From positions 1 through 43,936 of the forward strand of contig NZ_BQHY01000028.1 in NCBI RefSeq assembly GCF_021602155.1: a stretch of 43,936 nt of DNA. The letters are read 5' to 3'. Of the stretch, positions 40,528-43,936 are shown one piece after another (within the stretch, counting starts at the first letter, position 1; each line of letters begins with the position of its first letter). The DNA is from Pseudomonas parakoreensis (GTDB lineage Bacteria > Pseudomonadota > Gammaproteobacteria > Pseudomonadales > Pseudomonadaceae). The position numbers were made by a program, and so were the translations under genes. The notes under the pieces are model-generated. The model was not told the origin of the DNA. It saw only the letters and a list, made by a program, of their open reading frames with translations, and made no database searches.

Positions 40528-41319
40528 ATGACAGCTTTGCCATGGCTCTATCTCGGACTTCTCAGCCTCGGTTATGGACTGGCGCTGAGCTTTGGCCAAC
40601 TCGGCTGGCTGGCGCTGATCTCCTTCGGACTGTTGCTGGTGGCCGGTTTCGCCGTGCGCCAACAACAGGTGCCGGTGGCGCGCCTATTGGGGCATGCCGT
40701 GTTCATCTTCCTCGCGCTGTCGCTGGCGCTGCACTGGTTGCCAGGATTCGCCAACGGCCGGGCCATCGCCCCGCTGCGTTTCACCGACAACGCCGTGCCG
40801 TTTTCGATGTACCTGAATCTGGACAAACCCCTGATCGGCTTCTGGCTGTTGCTCGCCTGCCCGTGGATTGTCGCGGCACGCTCGCTGCGTCTGACAGTGT
40901 TCGCCAGCGTCCTAGGGCTGACGTTGAGCGCCGTAATGGCGCTGGGTGGAGCGCTTCTGTTCGGCATGATTGCTTGGGCGCCGAAGTGGCCCGATCAGGC
41001 GTGGCTGTGGCTGCTGAACAATCTGCTGTTGGTGACGCTGGTCGAGGAAGCGCTGTTTCGCGGCTATATACAGGGCGGTTTGAGCCGCCTGTTCAAGCAC
41101 CTGCCTTACGGCGAAAACCTCGCTCTGCTGCTGGCGTCGCTGATCTTTGCCCTGGCGCATGTGGGTGCCGGCTGGCACTGGGTGCTGCTGGCGGGTCTGG
41201 CGGGTGTCGGCTATGGTCTGGCCTATCGCTTTGGTGGGCTTGCGGCGGCGATCGCCACACACTTTGGCCTGAACCTGCTGCATTTCGGTCTGTTCACCTA
41301 TCCGATGCTCGCGGGTTGA
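40528..41319 (+). CDS. CPBP family intramembrane glutamic endopeptidase (Abi/CAAX protease-like)
   Basis: A 263-aa inner-membrane protein with about seven to eight hydrophobic helices. All CPBP motifs are present: EExxxR (Glu173, Glu174, Arg178 in VEEALFRGY), FxxxH with His211 (IFALAHVGAG), and HxxxN with His245 and Asn249 (ATHFGLNLL). Members cleave within the membrane or serve as bacteriocin immunity proteins; no bacteriocin precursor is evident next to it. The ATG at 40528 is chosen (AAGG upstream), since in-frame sequence further upstream runs into the REPIN. Its role here is unknown. Confidence 0.88.
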   Translation: MTALPWLYLGLLSLGYGLALSFGQLGWLALISFGLLLVAGFAVRQQQVPVARLLGHAVFIFLALSLALHWLPGFANGRAIAPLRFTDNAVPFSMYLNLDKPLIGFWLLLACPWIVAARSLRLTVFASVLGLTLSAVMALGGALLFGMIAWAPKWPDQAWLWLLNNLLLVTLVEEALFRGYIQGGLSRLFKHLPYGENLALLLASLIFALAHVGAGWHWVLLAGLAGVGYGLAYRFGGLAAAIATHFGLNLLHFGLFTYPMLAG

Positions 41320-41421
41320 AGCAAGGGCGGTTTTGCGACGCCGTACTTATATCTGAAAAAAAACTTCAATAATTTCCTGTCAGCGCCGACAACCTTTCAA
41401 AGCCTTGCGGATTGAAAAACC

Positions 41422-42987
41422 ATGCGTAACAACCAGCCCATTACACAACGCGAACGGACTTTCCCGGCTCAGCAGCGGTTGATTTCCACAACCGACGCCA
41501 AGGGCGTGATCACCTACTGCAACGACGCTTTCGTCGAAATCAGCGGGTTTTCGCGTGAAGAACTGATCCGTGCGCCGCACAACCTGGTCCGTCATCCTGA
41601 CGTGCCGGCCGCGGTGTTTTCGCACATGTGGGGCACACTGAAACAAGGCTTGCCATGGATGGGCATTGTCAAGAATCGCTGCAAATCCGGTGACCATTAC
41701 TGGGTGAACGCCTACGTGACACCGGTGTTCGACGGTAATCAGGTGGTCGGTTATGAGTCGGTGCGGATCAAACCCACCGCCGAACAGATCCGCCGTGCCG
41801 AAGCGCTCTACCAACGCATCAACCAGGGCAAGTCGGCGATCCCTTCCAGCGACAAATGGCTGCCGGTGCTGCAGGACTGGCTGCCGTTCATTCTGGTCAG
41901 CCAGCTGAGCTTCGTGATCGGCGCGACGCTGAACTCGCACTGGGGCTTTGCCCTCGCGGCCGGTTTGTCGGTACCACTGGGCCTGATGGGCCTGCAATGG
42001 CAGCAACGCGGGCTCAAGCGCCTGCTGCGCCTGGCCGAGCAGACCACCTCCGACCCGCTGATCGCGCAGATGTACACCGACAGCCGTGGCGCGCAGGCGC
42101 GTCTGGAAATGTCGATCCTCAGCCAGGAAGCGCGCCTGAAAACCTGCCTGACCCGTCTGCAGGACACCGCCGAGCACCTGACCGATCAGGCCAAACAGTC
42201 CGACGCCCTGGCGCACAACAGCTCCAGCGGTCTGGAGCGCCAGCGCGTGGAAACCGAACAGGTCGCCACCGCCGTCAACCAGATGGCCGCCACCACCCAG
42301 GAAGTGGCCAGCCACGTACAGCGCACTGCTGACGCGACGCAAGAAGCCAACCGCCTGACCGGTCGCGGTCGCGACATCGCCGGGGAAACCCGCGAAGCCA
42401 TCCAGCGCCTGTCGGTTGTCGTCGGGGAAACCGGCCTGACCGTGACCCAACTGGCCAAGGACAGCGACGAAATCGGCGGCGTGGTCGACGTGATCAAAGG
42501 CATCGCCGACCAGACCAACCTGCTCGCGCTCAACGCTGCCATCGAAGCCGCCCGCGCCGGCGAGATGGGCCGTGGTTTTGCCGTGGTCGCCGACGAAGTC
42601 CGCCAACTGGCACAACGCACCAGCGAATCCACCGGTCAGATCCACGCCCTGATCGCCAAGCTGCAACAGACCGCCTCCAGCGCCGTACAAACCATGGAAG
42701 CCGGCCATCGCCAGGCGGAAGAAGGTGTGGCACGGGTTCTGGAAGCAGACCAGGCACTGGTCGGCATCAGCGAAGCGGTAGCCAACATCACCGACATGAC
42801 CACCCAGATCGCCGCCGCGACCGAAGAGCAAAGTGCCGTGGCTGAAGAGATCAGCCGCAACATCAGCAACATTTCGGAACTGGCGGACCAGACCTCGGAA
42901 CAGGCGCATAACTCGGCGCTGCTGAGTGAAGAGCTGACCAAGACGGCCAACACGCAGTATTCGTTGGTGGAGCGGTTTAACCGCTGA
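41422..42987 (+). CDS. aer: Aerotaxis receptor, PAS-containing methyl-accepting chemotaxis protein
   Basis: A 521-aa inner-membrane receptor. An N-terminal PAS domain (about 20-115: [37 protein letters not shown]) senses redox state, probably with FAD. Two closely spaced membrane helices (153-170 and 174-192) leave almost no periplasmic part, as in Aer. A HAMP-like linker and a signalling domain with the hairpin tip [19 protein letters not shown] follow. It signals to CheA/CheW for energy taxis. There is no C-terminal CheR-binding pentapeptide. It is monocistronic, ending at a strong terminator. Confidence 0.92.
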   Translation: MRNNQPITQRERTFPAQQRLISTTDAKGVITYCNDAFVEISGFSREELIRAPHNLVRHPDVPAAVFSHMWGTLKQGLPWMGIVKNRCKSGDHYWVNAYVTPVFDGNQVVGYESVRIKPTAEQIRRAEALYQRINQGKSAIPSSDKWLPVLQDWLPFILVSQLSFVIGATLNSHWGFALAAGLSVPLGLMGLQWQQRGLKRLLRLAEQTTSDPLIAQMYTDSRGAQARLEMSILSQEARLKTCLTRLQDTAEHLTDQAKQSDALAHNSSSGLERQRVETEQVATAVNQMAATTQEVASHVQRTADATQEANRLTGRGRDIAGETREAIQRLSVVVGETGLTVTQLAKDSDEIGGVVDVIKGIADQTNLLALNAAIEAARAGEMGRGFAVVADEVRQLAQRTSESTGQIHALIAKLQQTASSAVQTMEAGHRQAEEGVARVLEADQALVGISEAVANITDMTTQIAAATEEQSAVAEEISRNISNISELADQTSEQAHNSALLSEELTKTANTQYSLVERFNR

Positions 42988-43010
42988 AAGCAAGATCGCC
43001 GCTTCATCTG

Positions 43011-43044
43011 AAAACCCGGACAGCGAAAGCTTCCGGGTTTTTTA
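43011..43044 (+). terminator. Rho-independent terminator of aer
   Basis: Stem aaaacccgga / tccgggtttt with loop cagcgaaagct and a T-run (tttttta) directly after. It is almost the same sequence as the terminator at 43719-43752. Confidence 0.9.
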
Positions 43045-43054
43045 TTGCGGTGCT

Positions 43055-43074
43055 ACCTGTCAGATCTGACAGTA
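43055..43074. promoter_or_regulatory. 16-bp perfect palindrome, possible operator
   Basis: CTGTCAGATCTGACAG (43057-43072) is a perfect palindrome, within a 20-bp stretch that matches 15 of 20 positions of the dyad at 32332-32351. It lies 90 bp before the unknown gene and may bind a regulator; its function is not known to me. Confidence 0.5.
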
Positions 43075-43163
43075 GACGCCCACCTGTTCGAGCGGGTATC
43101 AACAGAAACCGTAAATGCAGTCGGTTGTAACACCTCCTCTTACTCGAAAAGGCAGGTTTAACA

Positions 43164-43676
43164 ATGACCACTCACGCTATTTTTCTTCCAAAAAGGCCAC
43201 TGGTGCGCGCTGAACAATTTGAATGGAGATTGGGCGGCAAACGGAAAACAGCGGAATTCAGCTCCTTCTATCAAGACGAGTTTTTGGGCAAGTTGTATTG
43301 GGCCATAAGTGGTGGAACAGGGAATTTCGACGATGAAAACTATTTTGCTTTCTCGATGACTCTGCCCTACCGATCTGATGAGACTCTCACAGGTGTTTAT
43401 GACCTCAAAAAAGGGCTGACATGTGTACATAGCCATTGGATCCCTGCGCCACCGGGGTTCATCGGAATGGCTACGGTAGACGCCGACTCGGCGACCCTTA
43501 GCATCAAATATGACCCTGAAACAGACATCGCGACGGGTTCATTCGAGGCCTTGTTCAAAAGTCATCGCTATCGTCTGATGCCCAAGGGGACTTTCACCAT
43601 GATCCGGGTGAGACCGACTGAAGCTGGCTCACTGCAACTCCGGGCAAGCCCACCTCAACGTCCGTTGAAAGAATGA
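43164..43676 (+). CDS. Unknown 170-aa protein
   Basis: I do not recognise a family. The protein is soluble, rich in aromatic residues, with alternating beta-strand patterns (FEWRLGGKRKTAEF, KLYWAISGGTGNFDDENYFAFSMTLPYR, TLSIKYDPETDIATGSFEALFKSHRYRLMPKGTFTMIRV) that suggest a small beta-barrel or sandwich. Base and codon use look clearly less GC-rich than in the neighbours, hinting at recent acquisition. AGGCAGG-like bases lie upstream of the ATG. It has its own terminator and a 16-bp palindrome upstream. Confidence 0.7.
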   Translation: MTTHAIFLPKRPLVRAEQFEWRLGGKRKTAEFSSFYQDEFLGKLYWAISGGTGNFDDENYFAFSMTLPYRSDETLTGVYDLKKGLTCVHSHWIPAPPGFIGMATVDADSATLSIKYDPETDIATGSFEALFKSHRYRLMPKGTFTMIRVRPTEAGSLQLRASPPQRPLKE

Positions 43677-43718
43677 CTTCGTGCAGGCGCTGCCGCAGGC
43701 TGCGATCCTTTGACTTTT

Positions 43719-43752
43719 AAAGCCCGGACGGCGAAAGCGTCCGGGCTTTTTA
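43719..43752 (+). terminator. Rho-independent terminator of the unknown gene
   Basis: Stem aaagcccggacg / cgtccgggcttt around a gcgaaag loop followed by tttta. Nearly a copy of the terminator at 43011-43044. Confidence 0.9.
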
Positions 43753-43776
43753 TTGCCAACCTGAAACTCATGGTGC

Positions 43777-43936
43777 CTGGCAGACCGCTTTCGCGAGCAA
43801 GCATGCTCCTACAGTGGGATCAGGTCTCATCAGTCAGAGATTGGTCGGCTGTCAGGCCGCCATCGCTGGCAAGCCAGCTCCCACAGTGGGATCAGGTCTC
43901 ATCAGTTAGAGATTGGTCGGCTGTCAGGCCGCCATC
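43777..43936. repeat. Tandem REPIN-type array, 72-bp period, running off the window
   Basis: The unit starting acagtgggatcaggtctcat at 43811 recurs at 43883, with the REP arm cgctggcaagccagctccca between. Both copies share gagattggtcggctgtcagg, and the two differ at only a few bases over the visible length. The array continues beyond 43936. Confidence 0.85.

Overview
The window reads as chromosome of a fluorescent pseudomonad (Pseudomonas fluorescens group). The grounds are high-GC coding sequence, Pseudomonas-type REP/REPIN hairpins between genes, a pyoverdine side-chain assembly line with PvdS-type iron-starvation promoters, and typical Pseudomonas housekeeping neighbours (Aer receptor, isonitrile hydratase, GH15 glycosidase).

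Region 1 (about 195-30783) is an iron-starvation locus. Reading leftwards on the minus strand are a type II thioesterase (pvdG-like, 28782-29516), a three-module synthetase (16218-28538), a four-module synthetase ending in a thioesterase (1222-16218), and an HSL-family esterase behind a strong hairpin (195-1154). My reading of the A-domain codes gives the order Ser(D), hydroxyornithine-type(D), Ala, Gly, Thr(D), Ala, hydroxyornithine-type, then release. With the chromophore precursor supplied by a PvdL not in this window, this predicts a pyoverdine side chain D-Ser/D-(acyl)OHOrn/Ala/Gly/D-aThr/Ala/cOHOrn. A divergent gene on the plus strand (29650-30783) encodes an SCP2-like domain fused to a JmjC/cupin-type Fe(II) oxygenase. 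It has an exact PvdS promoter match (TAAAT-N16-CGT), which ties an undescribed oxygenase to the pyoverdine regulon.

Region 2 (30963-36723) holds an MFS transporter (minus) and, divergent from it, an unusual fusion protein (32469-34016): isopentenyl-diphosphate isomerase joined to a class I terpene synthase of the 2-methylisoborneol/2-methylenebornane synthase type. It is followed by an overlapping pair, an SDR dehydrogenase and a GH15 glycosidase.

Region 3 (36724-43936) is mixed: a small unknown protein, an epoxide-hydrolase-like alpha/beta hydrolase, a GlxA-type AraC regulator divergent from isonitrile hydratase inhA, a CPBP membrane protease, the aerotaxis receptor aer, and an unknown 170-aa protein bracketed by two almost identical terminators. 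REPIN-type inverted repeats occupy most of the wider gaps, and a tandem REPIN array begins at the right edge.

The most notable signals are the idi-terpene synthase fusion, the PvdS-controlled SCP2-JmjC oxygenase, and a 20-bp dyad shared by the upstream regions of the terpene gene and the unknown 170-aa gene. I saw no tRNA, rRNA, CRISPR array, insertion sequence or prophage gene.
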